A stretch of DNA of 41,353 bases, taken from Desulfobulbaceae bacterium (lineage in GTDB: Bacteria; Desulfobacterota; Desulfobulbia; Desulfobulbales; VMSU01). This document shows, piece by piece, positions 8,995 to 17,555 of the stretch. The notes under the pieces are model-generated. The model was not told the DNA's origin. It saw nothing but the letters and a program-made list of their open reading frames with translations, and made no database searches. Made by a program: the position numbers and the translations under genes. Numbering within the stretch: the first letter of the stretch is position 1; each line of letters starts with the position of its first letter. The stretch spans positions 1 through 41,353 of the forward strand of contig JADGBM010000015.1 of the NCBI GenBank assembly GCA_015231515.1, written 5' to 3'.

Positions 8995-9126
8995 TTTGTA
9001 ACTCTATAGAAATTCTCATTTCGCAGGGTGCTAATAAATTGCACATCTCTTCAACTAATTGTAGAACCAATAAAATAAGCTAGGTGAATGCCTGTTCCAT
9101 AGCTGTTTTTAGGATTCGATTAACCA

Positions 9127-9264
9127 ATGATAGACACCCTAAAAAACAAATCAGCACAATGTCATATTTACGTATTTCATGCACGGCAGAGTGTCGTGGA
9201 AGAAGCGCTCCGCGACACCCTCCTGCCCAAATTGATGAACAGGGAGGTGCGGGTGGCGTTATGA
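9127..9264 (+). pseudogene. Remnant of type I restriction specificity subunit (HsdS C-terminus)
   Basis: Translating from ATG 9127 gives 45 residues ending ALRDTLLPKLMNREVRVAL. That tail closely resembles the usual C-terminus of HsdS proteins (LRxTLLPKLxSGExRV). No methylase or helicase gene accompanies it, and the first half of the peptide shows no HsdS character, so this is a decayed fragment. A RhuM fragment follows at 9384; rhuM genes frequently sit inside type I restriction loci, which supports the reading. The span also contains a hairpin-capable GAGTGTCG/CGACACcCTC pair. Confidence 0.55.
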
Positions 9265-9299
9265 CATACGATGCCGACATTTACAATCGCCGGTTCCCT

Positions 9300-9361
9300 G
9301 TAGGGGCAGGCCCCCGTACCTGCCCTGATGGCGATGGGCAACCACATGGGGTTGCCCCTAC
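9300..9361. repeat. Nested palindromic repeat (REP/MITE-like)
   Basis: Outer arms GTAGGGGCA (9300-9308) and TGCCCCTAC (9353-9361) are perfect inverse complements. Inside, each half forms its own hairpin: GGGCAGG/CCTGCCC on the left and GGGCAACC/GGTTGCCC on the right, giving a cloverleaf-like fold. It sits between the two restriction-locus fragments. The style resembles widespread extragenic palindromes that are mobilised in trans. Confidence 0.75.
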
Positions 9362-9383
9362 GGCGGGTATCGAAGGTGAAAGC

Positions 9384-9623
9384 ATGACGAATTCAGATCT
9401 CCCGGGAAAAGTTCAGAACTTTGTTATCTTCAAAACCGCAGACGCCAAAGCAACCCAGACCTTTTTCAAATTGGTGCAGAGCAAATTACACTATGCAGTT
9501 CATCGTCATACCGCGGCAGAATTAATTGTCGCAAGAGCGGATGCAGAGAATAAGAACATGGGATTGACAACCTGGGATGGATCGCCGGACAAGAAATTAA
9601 ATGGTAGGACTGCTGTTAACTAA
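9384..9623 (+). pseudogene. RhuM-family virulence/restriction-associated protein fragment
   Basis: An open frame of 79 codons from ATG 9384. The segment AATQTFFKLVQSKLHYAVH-like region (around residues 20-42) followed by HTAAELIVARADA and NMGLTTWDG is highly reminiscent of the internal part of RhuM proteins (FFxxVQNKLHWAxxGxTAAEIIxxRADxxxxNMGLTxW). Full RhuM is over 300 residues, so only a central-to-C-terminal piece remains, and it is cut right after the motif. With the HsdS tail upstream it marks the place of a former type I restriction locus inserted between two blocks of the lipid cluster. Confidence 0.6.
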
Positions 9624-9636
9624 AAAGGAGGCTAAA

Positions 9637-10083
9637 ATGAAACGTTCTAAATATCAATTCGCTCTATTGGTTCTTATGTTTGTCAGTTTTTTACCCTGGC
9701 ATGTAATCGCAGCCGAAACGATGGTGGAGTTTGCACCGGGTGAAGAAAAGCTGCTGATTGCAAGCGTTGGCGAAGATGGGGTGCAGCACGTCGAACTTAT
9801 TGGCGGCGGGTATTACTTCGACCCGAACCATATCGTGGTGAAGGTCGATAAGCCTGTTGAACTTCTCGTACGAAAGGCCAGCGGTTTTGTACCACACAAT
9901 ATCATTGTTAAGGCCCCGGAAGCCGGCATCGATTTCAATGTTAATCTGGAGGATAAATTCTTGCCGATCAACTTCACTCCCACCAAAACTGGTAAGTATA
10001 CGATCTACTGTGATAAATCGTTATTATGGTTTGAAGATCATCAGGGAAAAGGCATGGAAGGGATAATCGAAGTAGTGGAATAA
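9637..10083 (+). CDS. Secreted cupredoxin-like protein (type I copper site)
   Basis: A 148-residue protein with a signal peptide (MKRSKYQFALL, hydrophobic core, cleavage after about residue 26 at VIAAE). The mature part is a small beta-rich domain ending in a cupredoxin copper site: His87 in PHNII, Cys125 in TIYCDK, His135 and Met140 in DHQGKGM. The order His...Cys-x9-His-x4-Met fits a blue-copper or related electron carrier in the periplasm. I choose ATG 9637 instead of an upstream in-frame start at 9601 because a strong AAAGGAG lies just before it and the signal peptide then begins properly. Relation to the lipid locus is unclear; a role with an oxidase or reductase partner is possible. Confidence 0.8.
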   Translation: MKRSKYQFALLVLMFVSFLPWHVIAAETMVEFAPGEEKLLIASVGEDGVQHVELIGGGYYFDPNHIVVKVDKPVELLVRKASGFVPHNIIVKAPEAGIDFNVNLEDKFLPINFTPTKTGKYTIYCDKSLLWFEDHQGKGMEGIIEVVE

Positions 10084-10094
10084 ACAAAAGGTGT

Positions 10095-10307
10095 GTGTTA
10101 TGGAATTCCGGAAATATCCTCAAATATCCGGCCCATCTATCAGTTGGGGGCGTTATCGTTTCCCTCATCCTGGCTACCTCCTTAGTGTCCCGAAAGATCA
10201 CCGGCACTCAAGCAAGCTCCTTTCGTCAGGTTCATTTCTTCCTGGGGCTCGCTATCCTTTCGTTTTATCTGCTGCAAGTATTGCTCGGCCTCGGTGTTTT
10301 GCTCTGA
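10095..10307 (+). CDS. Small two-helix membrane protein, uncertain
   Basis: A 70-residue frame rich in hydrophobic residues with two probable membrane spans (about residues 17-32 and 46-69) and histidines before each span (PAHLSVGG and RQVHFFLG), an arrangement that could suit a small haem-binding or electron-transfer membrane subunit next to the cupredoxin. The start (GTG 10095) is not certain. A second open frame (10091-10348) overlaps but encodes no such pattern and looks like the shadow. A frameshift near 10130 cannot be excluded. No family is recognised. Confidence 0.45.
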   Translation: MLWNSGNILKYPAHLSVGGVIVSLILATSLVSRKITGTQASSFRQVHFFLGLAILSFYLLQVLLGLGVLL

Positions 10308-10394
10308 TGGAAGTAAATGCATGGGACTACTGCCGATTAATCAGCTAATCAGCGCGTGGGACGATAAATAAAAAGACAGTTTGGGCGGAATGGT

Positions 10395-10796
10395 TTATTT
10401 TTGCAAATCTATGTCGGCCTGTTGTCCATTACCCAATGCCAAAAGCCTTTCCACTGATACCCTGGTCAGCCAACGGCAAAATATCAGCGTGTAGGTTCCG
10501 CCGGAGAGATACATTCCAAATATAAAAACAAGATGGGATAGTCCGTAGGTCAGCGGGCCGCCAATCACTACAACCAGTGGTTCATTAAGATGGATCGACA
10601 GGACGCCGAGGCCTGCCACGGCCGGCCAGCCGAGCACAAAACTCAGGCAGATAATAAATACTCCGCTAATTGTCAACAGAGACGGCTTTTCTTTGAAGGC
10701 GCTGAGGTCGGCCTGTTCTTCAATAGCCAGACGGACAAAATCTGCTTGGGAAATTTCGACAATGTACCTTTTGACCAGATCGATAATTTTTTTCAT
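10395..10796 (-). CDS. Membrane protein of unknown function
   Basis: A 133-residue protein read from ATG 10796 (MKKIIDLVKRY); an upstream in-frame ATG at 10826 is possible but would almost touch the divergent gene. An amphipathic N-terminal part of about 45 residues is followed by two or three hydrophobic segments (residues about 40-65, 72-97 and a shorter one near 100-115). I do not recognise a family. It is the only minus-strand gene in the first 24 kb and stands back to back with the glycosyltransferase gene, with about 41 bases between the two starts. Confidence 0.6.
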   Translation of the reverse strand: MKKIIDLVKRYIVEISQADFVRLAIEEQADLSAFKEKPSLLTISGVFIICLSFVLGWPAVAGLGVLSIHLNEPLVVVIGGPLTYGLSHLVFIFGMYLSGGTYTLIFCRWLTRVSVERLLALGNGQQADIDLQK

Positions 10797-10837
10797 AGTT
10801 AACCACCATTTTAACAACATAATCATGGATTGTCACT

Positions 10838-11551
10838 GTGTGCTCTTTAGATAGCTGGTCATTTTTTGATAAAATCTACTGTATTTCAATAGATGATCGT
10901 ACCGATAGACGGGTTGAGGCAAAAAGGCAGTTTGCCAGCGTCGGTTTGCTGGGTCGGGTCGAATTTGTGGTCGTTAAAAAACATGCTGCCTCACCTGAGC
11001 AAGGGTGCTATCAGTCGCATATTGCTTGTTTGCAAAGTGCACTTGCTGCTGGTGCCGAGCATATCCTGATATTTGAAGATGATATTATCTTTAAGGGTTT
11101 CAAAGATTCAACGCTTCAAGAGGTATCTTGTTTTCTGAGGGAAAATCCAAATTGGAATATCCTGTTTTTGGGCGGTATTGTGCGCCGGAGCTCAAAAACA
11201 ACCAGCAAATCAGTGGTAAAAATTACCTACCAGTGCCTGTCACATGCCTACGCCATTACCCGGCAGTTTGCAGAAAGAGTGGTTGCAAAGCCTTGGCAGG
11301 GAGTTCCCTATGATGCTTTTTTGGCTCAGCTTAACCAAAATTTCTATGCGGTTTACCCTTCATTTTCCTTTCAAAGCAACTCTCCAACTGATAATAAGTT
11401 TTTTATTGATACACTGAGGCGGCTGTTGGGCGGCTTATATTTCATTCAAAAGGCAAATGAGCTATTTCAACGCTATAAGACGCCGATAATTATTGGTCAT
11501 ATCTTGGCGCTGGCCGCCTTGGTGTTTTTTATATTCAGACAGTTTCAGTAA
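10838..11551 (+). CDS. Glycosyltransferase family 25-like protein, C-terminal membrane anchor
   Basis: A 237-residue protein with the GT25 layout: an N-terminal YCISIDDRTDRR segment, GCYQSHIACLQSAL in the nucleotide-sugar region, and the metal-binding EDD at residues 80-82 in LIFEDDIIF. A hydrophobic helix at about residues 213-234 probably anchors it in the inner membrane. GT25 enzymes usually transfer a hexose to lipopolysaccharide core or similar lipids. Here a role in glycosylating the cluster product is inferred from position at the head of a 14-kb plus-strand gene run. The start is GTG 10838 and the ribosome binding site is weak, so the exact start is not firm. Confidence 0.72.
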   Translation: MCSLDSWSFFDKIYCISIDDRTDRRVEAKRQFASVGLLGRVEFVVVKKHAASPEQGCYQSHIACLQSALAAGAEHILIFEDDIIFKGFKDSTLQEVSCFLRENPNWNILFLGGIVRRSSKTTSKSVVKITYQCLSHAYAITRQFAERVVAKPWQGVPYDAFLAQLNQNFYAVYPSFSFQSNSPTDNKFFIDTLRRLLGGLYFIQKANELFQRYKTPIIIGHILALAALVFFIFRQFQ

Positions 11552-11565
11552 GGGTTTTTTCTTAA

Positions 11566-14500
11566 ATGATCAATTTTCGTCTCTTAATTAAAATTGTCGT
11601 ATTGTTTGGCGCCCTTGCCGCATTTGGTTTTATGCGGCTGGATGTCGAAACCGATGTGGTTCGCTCTCTGCCTACAAGTAACAAGGTAATTGCCGATGCC
11701 CTTGATATCTTCACCAATCACCCAATTCATGATCAGATAGCAGTTGATATCGGGCTTGATACGGATGATCCCGAAACCCTGCTGGCCTGTGCTGAGTTTG
11801 TCGAGAATAAATTTGTTGAAAGCGGCCTGTTTGCCCAAGTGGGCATGTCAGAAATGGGCAACCTGATCCCTGAGCTGGCATTGCAGGTGGTGAATAATCT
11901 GCCGTTTCTGTTTTCGGCAAGTGAGTTGCGCGACTCTGTTGCCCCGCGTTTAACTGCCCTTGAGATTAGCAGGAAGGTTACAGGTATATTCTCCGATCTG
12001 AGCAGCATGGACGGCATTGGACAAACTGAGTTTATTGCCGCCGATCCTCTCGGCCTGAAGGATCTGATACTGGCCAAAATGGCTATGCTTGCACCATCAG
12101 GCAACGCCCGTATGTCTAATGGCAAACTTTTTTCCGCCGATGGCCGCCATCTGCTGGTCACCGCCCGGCCCGTAATGACAGGTTCTAATACCGCGTCTGC
12201 CAGAAAAATTGAGCAGCTGATATCTGACCTTGCCGGCCAATTGACTGACAGGTTTGCAGGCAAGGGGTATACTGTTACACTGACCCCGGCAGGCTCATAT
12301 CGAGCCGCCCTGGACAATGAACGTATTATTAGAAGCGATGTAAATCGTGCCATTCTTCTTGCCACCATAGGAATTGCCCTGTTACTGCTGCTGGCCTTTC
12401 CCAGGCCGTTGATTGGCCTGTTAGCACTGGTTCCTGCTTTGGCTGGCACCGCCGCCGCCTTTTTTGTCTATTCTTTTTTTCACTCTTCTATATCAATAAT
12501 GGTTCTGGGGTTTGGCGGGGCCATTATTTCAATTACTGTCGACCATGGTATCGCCTATCTGCTCTTTTTAGATTGCCCCCATGAGACCAAAGGCAAAGAG
12601 GCGGCCAGGGAGGTGTGGGCGGTGGGGCTAATGGCCGTTCTGACAACCATCGGCGCCTTTACTGTTCTCTGTTTCAGCGGCTTTCCTGTTTTTGTCGAGC
12701 TTGGCCAGTTTACCGCCCTTGGTGTTTTGTTCTCTTTTTTGTTTGTGCACCTGGTCTTCCCCCAAATATTTCCCGCCCTGCCTCCTGGCAGCAGTCGGGC
12801 CTTGCCCTTACAAAAAGTTGTGGATAACTTTTTTAACTTTGGAAAAACAGGGGCGGTTGTCGCAGCGCTTTTTGCTGTTGTGATGGTCTTTTATGCAAAG
12901 CCTGAATTTAATACAGATTTACATACCATGAATACCGTGAGTCGGGATACTCTGGCTGCAGACCGCCAGTTTGCTAAGGTCTGGGGTGATATTGCCAGTA
13001 AAAGTTATCTGATGATTTCTGCGCCCTCCATTGACGAAATACGACAAATTGATGACGCGCTGCTTGCTACCATTGAAGGTGATATCCAAGCCGACTTGCT
13101 GGCCGGGGCCTTTGTGCCGGCCATGATATTTCCAGGGGAAAAGAGGCGTAAGGAAAATTTTGCGGCCTGGAGATCCTTTTGGACCGACAATACGATCAGC
13201 GCGGTGAAGCACTCCCTGACCGACTCATCCATGACCTTAGGGTTTGCGGTTAATGCCTTTTCGCCTTTTTTTGATTCTCTTGATACCACCAGCTATCAAC
13301 CTGAGAGTCCAATTCCGTCTCGTTTTTATAATCTTCTAGGGATCTCCGAGGTCAAGGATCAGACGACATTGGTCCAGTTTATAACGATTACCCCCGGCGA
13401 ACAGTATAAGGCGGATGCTTTTTTAGAAAAATACAGTCGTTACGGGAAAATATTTGAACCACAATATTTTTCTAAAAAGTTAGGGGATCTTCTTTTCTCA
13501 ACATTTACCAGGATGTTTTTGATACTGGCGGCAACTGTAACGGTTCTTCTGTTCTTGGTCTTTTTGAGCTGGCGGCTTACCTTAATTACTCTGGCGCCGG
13601 TTGCATTTGCCTACGTATCTACGTTGGGAACGTTAAAGATTTTAGGGCATCCCTTGGATATCCCCGGCCTCATGTTATCAATAATTATTTTAGGGATGGG
13701 AATTGATTATTCAATTTTTATTGTCAGGGCCCATCAGCGATATAGATCAACCGGGCATTCATCCTATAAGCTTGTGCGGATGGCCGTTTTCATGGCCTCT
13801 GCCTCAACGCTTCTTGGTTTTGGGGGGCTGGTTTCTGCTGAGCACTCTCTGTTGAACAGCGCCGGTCTGACCTCATTACTTGGTATCGGTTATTCGCTGA
13901 TCGGTGCTTTTGTGCTGCTGCCGCCTCTGCTCAAAGCGCAGTTCTCTAAGCACGAGTATCCTTTAGCCCTAGACTCCGCAGATCTGCCCCGTCGTGTTCG
14001 CAGAAGATATGCGCAGGTTGAAGCCTATCCGCGCCTGTTTGCGCGCTTTAAGTTGAGACTTGACCCGCTATTTGTTGATCTTACGGCCAAGCTTGCCGCA
14101 TGTCACGATGTCAGGACTATTGTCGATATTGGCTGTGGCTATGGAGTTCCGGCGGCATGGTGTCTCGAACAGTTTAAAAATGCCAGGGTTTTTGGCATTG
14201 AGCCTGATCCTGAAAGGGTGCGGATTGCCTCCTTAATAACCGGAGACAGAGGTGTTATCAAACAGGGATGGGCACCGGAAATGCCCGATCTCTCGGATCC
14301 AGCTGATATTGTTTTAATGCTTGATATGATGCACTATTTAGATGATAAAACCATCAGCGCAGTTTTCACTAACTGTTTTCACATCATCAGAGATGGTGGT
14401 GTGCTGGCGGCCAGATATGTAATTGTTCCTGAGGGGAAACCCTCCCTGGTCTGGCGTTTTGAAGAGTTGAAAATTAAATTGTCCGGCCTGACCGCTCATT

Positions 14501-14625
14501 ATCGACCTGCAAAAAAGATAAGCGCCTTGTTGATTGATGCCGGGTTTTCCGTTGAATCCAATAACATATCTGCAGTCAATGATGAATTGTATTGGTTTGT
14601 GGCCCGGGTTAACAAGAAATCATGA
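11566..14625 (+). CDS. MMPL/RND-family exporter fused to a SAM methyltransferase
   Basis: A 1019-residue protein. Residues 1 to about 800 are an MMPL-type RND exporter: an N-terminal helix, a large periplasmic loop, a first bundle of helices (about 260-410, with GFGGAIISITVDHG), a second loop, and a second bundle (about 640-795, with LGMGIDYSIF). Residues about 815-1019 form a class I methyltransferase with VDIGCGYG near residue 857 and LMLDMMHYL. Aryl polyene and flexirubin clusters encode MMPL exporters and methyltransferases as separate genes as a rule; the fusion suggests that methylation and export of the product are coupled. The next gene starts within its stop codon (ATGA). Confidence 0.88.
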   Translation: MINFRLLIKIVVLFGALAAFGFMRLDVETDVVRSLPTSNKVIADALDIFTNHPIHDQIAVDIGLDTDDPETLLACAEFVENKFVESGLFAQVGMSEMGNLIPELALQVVNNLPFLFSASELRDSVAPRLTALEISRKVTGIFSDLSSMDGIGQTEFIAADPLGLKDLILAKMAMLAPSGNARMSNGKLFSADGRHLLVTARPVMTGSNTASARKIEQLISDLAGQLTDRFAGKGYTVTLTPAGSYRAALDNERIIRSDVNRAILLATIGIALLLLLAFPRPLIGLLALVPALAGTAAAFFVYSFFHSSISIMVLGFGGAIISITVDHGIAYLLFLDCPHETKGKEAAREVWAVGLMAVLTTIGAFTVLCFSGFPVFVELGQFTALGVLFSFLFVHLVFPQIFPALPPGSSRALPLQKVVDNFFNFGKTGAVVAALFAVVMVFYAKPEFNTDLHTMNTVSRDTLAADRQFAKVWGDIASKSYLMISAPSIDEIRQIDDALLATIEGDIQADLLAGAFVPAMIFPGEKRRKENFAAWRSFWTDNTISAVKHSLTDSSMTLGFAVNAFSPFFDSLDTTSYQPESPIPSRFYNLLGISEVKDQTTLVQFITITPGEQYKADAFLEKYSRYGKIFEPQYFSKKLGDLLFSTFTRMFLILAATVTVLLFLVFLSWRLTLITLAPVAFAYVSTLGTLKILGHPLDIPGLMLSIIILGMGIDYSIFIVRAHQRYRSTGHSSYKLVRMAVFMASASTLLGFGGLVSAEHSLLNSAGLTSLLGIGYSLIGAFVLLPPLLKAQFSKHEYPLALDSADLPRRVRRRYAQVEAYPRLFARFKLRLDPLFVDLTAKLAACHDVRTIVDIGCGYGVPAAWCLEQFKNARVFGIEPDPERVRIASLITGDRGVIKQGWAPEMPDLSDPADIVLMLDMMHYLDDKTISAVFTNCFHIIRDGGVLAARYVIVPEGKPSLVWRFEELKIKLSGLTAHYRPAKKISALLIDAGFSVESNNISAVNDELYWFVARVNKKS

Positions 14626-15470
14626 TCTCTGAAACAAACCCCAAGGCCCCCTGGTCTCTAGCCGAAAAGATTGGCCTTGCGACAATTATCTTCTCAGCTT
14701 TGGTTTTTGCGGCTGCTCCGCAACTGGCAATACTATCTCTGGCATTTTTTCTAATCCTCTGTGCCGTTTCCCCTTTTTTACACAGGTTTAGTTTTTTTCT
14801 GCCGGTTATCAGTCATGGCCAAAGCGGGGTGAGTGGAGTTGCCATTACCTTTGATGATGGCCCTTCTCCGGCATCGACACCGGATTTATTGAAGCTTCTC
14901 GCCAAATACAACCTTAAAGCCACTTTTTTTGTGATTGGTGAAAAAGCGGCGGCTTACCCGCAGTTGATTCGAGATATTTTAACGCAGGGTCATTCAGTAG
15001 CGAACCACTCATACAGGCATGATAGCCTGCTAATGTTTAAGAGTTATCGTGACCTGAAAAATGATATCCAAACCACCCAGTCGATTCTTGAGGGCATAGG
15101 GGTTCGGCCCCATCTTTTTCGTTCTCCGGCTGGAATTACCAATCCACGATTAAAAGCAGTTTTGGCCGAAATCGGCCTGACTATGGTCAATTTCAGTTGT
15201 CGAATTTTTGATTATGGCAATAAGCGCATCGATGGACTGGCAGCCAAAGTTTTGGCCCGAATTCGCCCTGGAGATATTTTGATGCTGCATGATACCTGCC
15301 CTGATCAGAATGAGCGTAAAAATTATTGGCTCACCGAGATAGACCGTTTATTCGCTGACTTGCAGAAAAAAAATACCATTCTACCATTAGAAGATGTTAT
15401 TAAGATGCCTGTCATGAGCCTTTTACCCAATAACGACACTCAATATGTTCAAACGGTATCATCGCGATGA
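14622..15470 (+). CDS. Polysaccharide deacetylase (NodB homology), membrane-anchored
   Basis: A 282-residue protein. Two hydrophobic segments lie at about residues 17-52. The NodB domain follows with motif 1 ITFDDGPSP (near residue 82), motif 2 HSYRHD (metal-binding histidines), motif 3 RSPAG and a late LMLHD. All the key metal ligands and the catalytic Asp are present, so activity as a carbohydrate or N-acyl deacetylase is likely. Such a gene is a frequent companion in flexirubin and dialkylresorcinol clusters, where its substrate is not firmly known. It overlaps genes on both sides by 4 bases. Confidence 0.85.
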   Translation: MISETNPKAPWSLAEKIGLATIIFSALVFAAAPQLAILSLAFFLILCAVSPFLHRFSFFLPVISHGQSGVSGVAITFDDGPSPASTPDLLKLLAKYNLKATFFVIGEKAAAYPQLIRDILTQGHSVANHSYRHDSLLMFKSYRDLKNDIQTTQSILEGIGVRPHLFRSPAGITNPRLKAVLAEIGLTMVNFSCRIFDYGNKRIDGLAAKVLARIRPGDILMLHDTCPDQNERKNYWLTEIDRLFADLQKKNTILPLEDVIKMPVMSLLPNNDTQYVQTVSSR

Positions 15471-16393
15471 ATTGCAGAAAGACGAAACGAGTATTGGTCT
15501 TGTATTATTCGCAAAGCGGTCAGCTGAAAAACGTACTGGAGACCATGCTTGCACCGCTGGAGCGCTGCAATGAAATCCTCTGTGATTTTCGAGAAATCAA
15601 ACCGCAGAAGGCCTATCCGTATCCCTGGTCTTTTTATAAGTTCTTCAATGTCTTTCCGGAATCTGTGTATCTGGACGGCTGTGAGGTGCAAGAGGTCGAG
15701 AGTCAGGATGAGTATGATCTGATTATCCTGGGCTACACGGTCTGGTTTCTGTCTCCTTCGATCCCGGTAACTGGGTTTTTGAAAAGTGACCAGGCCAGGA
15801 GGTTGTTTGCCAAAACGCCTGTGGTGACGGTTATCTCTTGCCGGGATATGTGGTTGATTGCCCAGGAAAAAATGAAATCGCTTTTGACTGATCTTGATGC
15901 CCGCTTGCTGGATAACGTTGTGTTTACCGACCAGGGCAAATCACTCTATACCTTTGTAACCACGCCGCGCTGGATGCTGACCGGCCAAAAAGACGCCTTT
16001 TGGTTCTTTCCAAAAGCTGGTGTTTGCCAAAAGGTTATCGTGAACTCATCACGTTTTGGTAATCGTCTATGCGCCGCTCTCAAAGAAGATGGGGAACAAG
16101 GAGCTGCTCCGCTGCTTGCCGGGCTAGGGGCAGTAAATGTGAATGGCAAGTTAATTGCCACGGAGCGCATTGCGCATCGAAGTTTTTTGATCTGGAGCAA
16201 GCTGATAAAAAAAGCTGGTGCGCCAAACTCCTGGCAACGTAATGTGGTCATTACCATATACGCTGTTTTTCTCTTAACCTTGGTGCTGACAGTTGTCCCG
16301 CTGAATATGCTGGTCCGTAAAAGTATCTATCCCTTTAGAAAACGGGCCCTTGATGAAACAGTTATTTATTATGAACAACCATCAGGGAAATAG
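15467..16393 (+). CDS. darA: DarA-like dialkylresorcinol condensing/aromatising enzyme
   Basis: A 308-residue protein beginning with a flavodoxin-like fold (VLVLYYSQSGQLKNVLETML, cut here to key part YYSQSGQ at about residues 13-19), followed by the YPWSFYKFFNVFPESV segment typical of DarA proteins. A hydrophobic helix near residues 262-284 suggests membrane association. DarA works with the ketosynthase DarB: DarB joins two acyl chains and DarA-type enzymes complete aromatisation to a 2,5-dialkylresorcinol. The gene directly precedes a DarB-like gene with a 4-base gap, as in known dar loci. The gene symbol rests on family resemblance and this pairing. Confidence 0.78.
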   Translation: MNCRKTKRVLVLYYSQSGQLKNVLETMLAPLERCNEILCDFREIKPQKAYPYPWSFYKFFNVFPESVYLDGCEVQEVESQDEYDLIILGYTVWFLSPSIPVTGFLKSDQARRLFAKTPVVTVISCRDMWLIAQEKMKSLLTDLDARLLDNVVFTDQGKSLYTFVTTPRWMLTGQKDAFWFFPKAGVCQKVIVNSSRFGNRLCAALKEDGEQGAAPLLAGLGAVNVNGKLIATERIAHRSFLIWSKLIKKAGAPNSWQRNVVITIYAVFLLTLVLTVVPLNMLVRKSIYPFRKRALDETVIYYEQPSGK

Positions 16394-16397
16394 TTAA

Positions 16398-17549
16398 TTG
16401 ACCTTATCACAGGTTTACATTACCAATATTACCGCATTCTTACCGAATGCACCTGTTTCGAATGAATCGATGGAACCGATTCTTGGACAGATCGGTAGAA
16501 GGGCATCACGCTGTCGTAAGTTGATTCTGCGGAGTAATCAGATACAATCGAGGCATTATGCGATTGACCCTGAAACCGGGAAGGCGACTCATAGTAATGC
16601 CCAACTGGCAGCCGAAGCAATCCGTAAATTCAGCAGCCAGGGCCGGGATATAAACACCATTGAGCTTCTGGCCTGCGGCACGACTCTTCCAGACCAGTTG
16701 CTGCCAAACCACGCCTTAATGGTCCACGGTGAACTTGGTGGACCACCTTGTGAGGCCATTGCCACTGCCGGGATCTGTCTCTCTGGGGTTATGGCACTAA
16801 AATACGGTTATATGGCAATTCGCGCCAGGCTGCATACCGATGCCGTTGCCACTGGTTCAGAAAATGCGTCTTCAATAATGCGGGGACACAATTTTACTGA
16901 GGAGGTCGAGTTGAACGCCGAACAGCTCAAGAAGCTGTCGGAGATATCCTTTGAGAAAGATTTTTTACGCTGGATGTTAAGTGATGGCGCCGGAGCAGTC
17001 TGGATGAGTGATACGGCCAATTCCCACGGCAACTCCCTGCGGATTGACTGGATCTATCAAAAATCATACGCCGCCGAACTTGATACCTGCATGTACGCCG
17101 GCGCCGAAAAACTTGCGGATGGTTCTCTGAAGGGTTGGCGCCAGTATTTACCCAATGAATGGCTGCAGCATTCCATCTTTTCAGTTAAGCAGGATGTTAA
17201 GCTGCTCAACGAAAAAATTATCGAATATACGGTAACCAAGCCCCTTGTAGAGCTTATTGCCCAGGACAAAATTGTGGCTGAGGAAGTAGACTGGTTTCTA
17301 CCGCATTACTCTTCGGGCTACTTTAAAGACAAAGTATATGCGGGTACGAAGTCTGCGGGCTGCGATATTCCTCAGGAGAAATGGTTCACTAATCTAACGA
17401 GTAAAGGAAACACTGGTTCAGCATCTATCTTCATCATCCTCGAAGAACTTTTCAACTCGAACCGCCTAAAAAAAGGCGAGACCTTGCTGCTCTACATTCC
17501 TGAAAGCGGGCGCTTTTCCACGGCCTTCATGCGCTTGACTGTGGTCTAG
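16398..17549 (+). CDS. darB: DarB-like ketosynthase (KAS III fold)
   Basis: A 383-residue KAS III-type ketosynthase. The triad is visible: Cys127 in AGICLSG, His303 in LPHYSS and Asn338 in KGNTGSAS. The length exceeds FabH (about 320), as in DarB, which condenses a beta-ketoacyl chain with an enoyl or other acyl thioester to give the cyclohexanedione precursor of dialkylresorcinols. Position right behind the DarA-like gene is the strongest support. The start is TTG 16398 with AGGG about 12 bases upstream. The following small gene begins 7 bases after the stop. Confidence 0.82.
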   Translation: MTLSQVYITNITAFLPNAPVSNESMEPILGQIGRRASRCRKLILRSNQIQSRHYAIDPETGKATHSNAQLAAEAIRKFSSQGRDINTIELLACGTTLPDQLLPNHALMVHGELGGPPCEAIATAGICLSGVMALKYGYMAIRARLHTDAVATGSENASSIMRGHNFTEEVELNAEQLKKLSEISFEKDFLRWMLSDGAGAVWMSDTANSHGNSLRIDWIYQKSYAAELDTCMYAGAEKLADGSLKGWRQYLPNEWLQHSIFSVKQDVKLLNEKIIEYTVTKPLVELIAQDKIVAEEVDWFLPHYSSGYFKDKVYAGTKSAGCDIPQEKWFTNLTSKGNTGSASIFIILEELFNSNRLKKGETLLLYIPESGRFSTAFMRLTVV

Positions 17550-17555
17550 ATAGAA

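Noticed and set aside
10091-10348. Open frame of 85 codons overlapping the small membrane protein
   Set aside because: Composition is not protein-like (many Pro, Ser, Arg, His without pattern), while the frame offset by one base gives two clean membrane helices.
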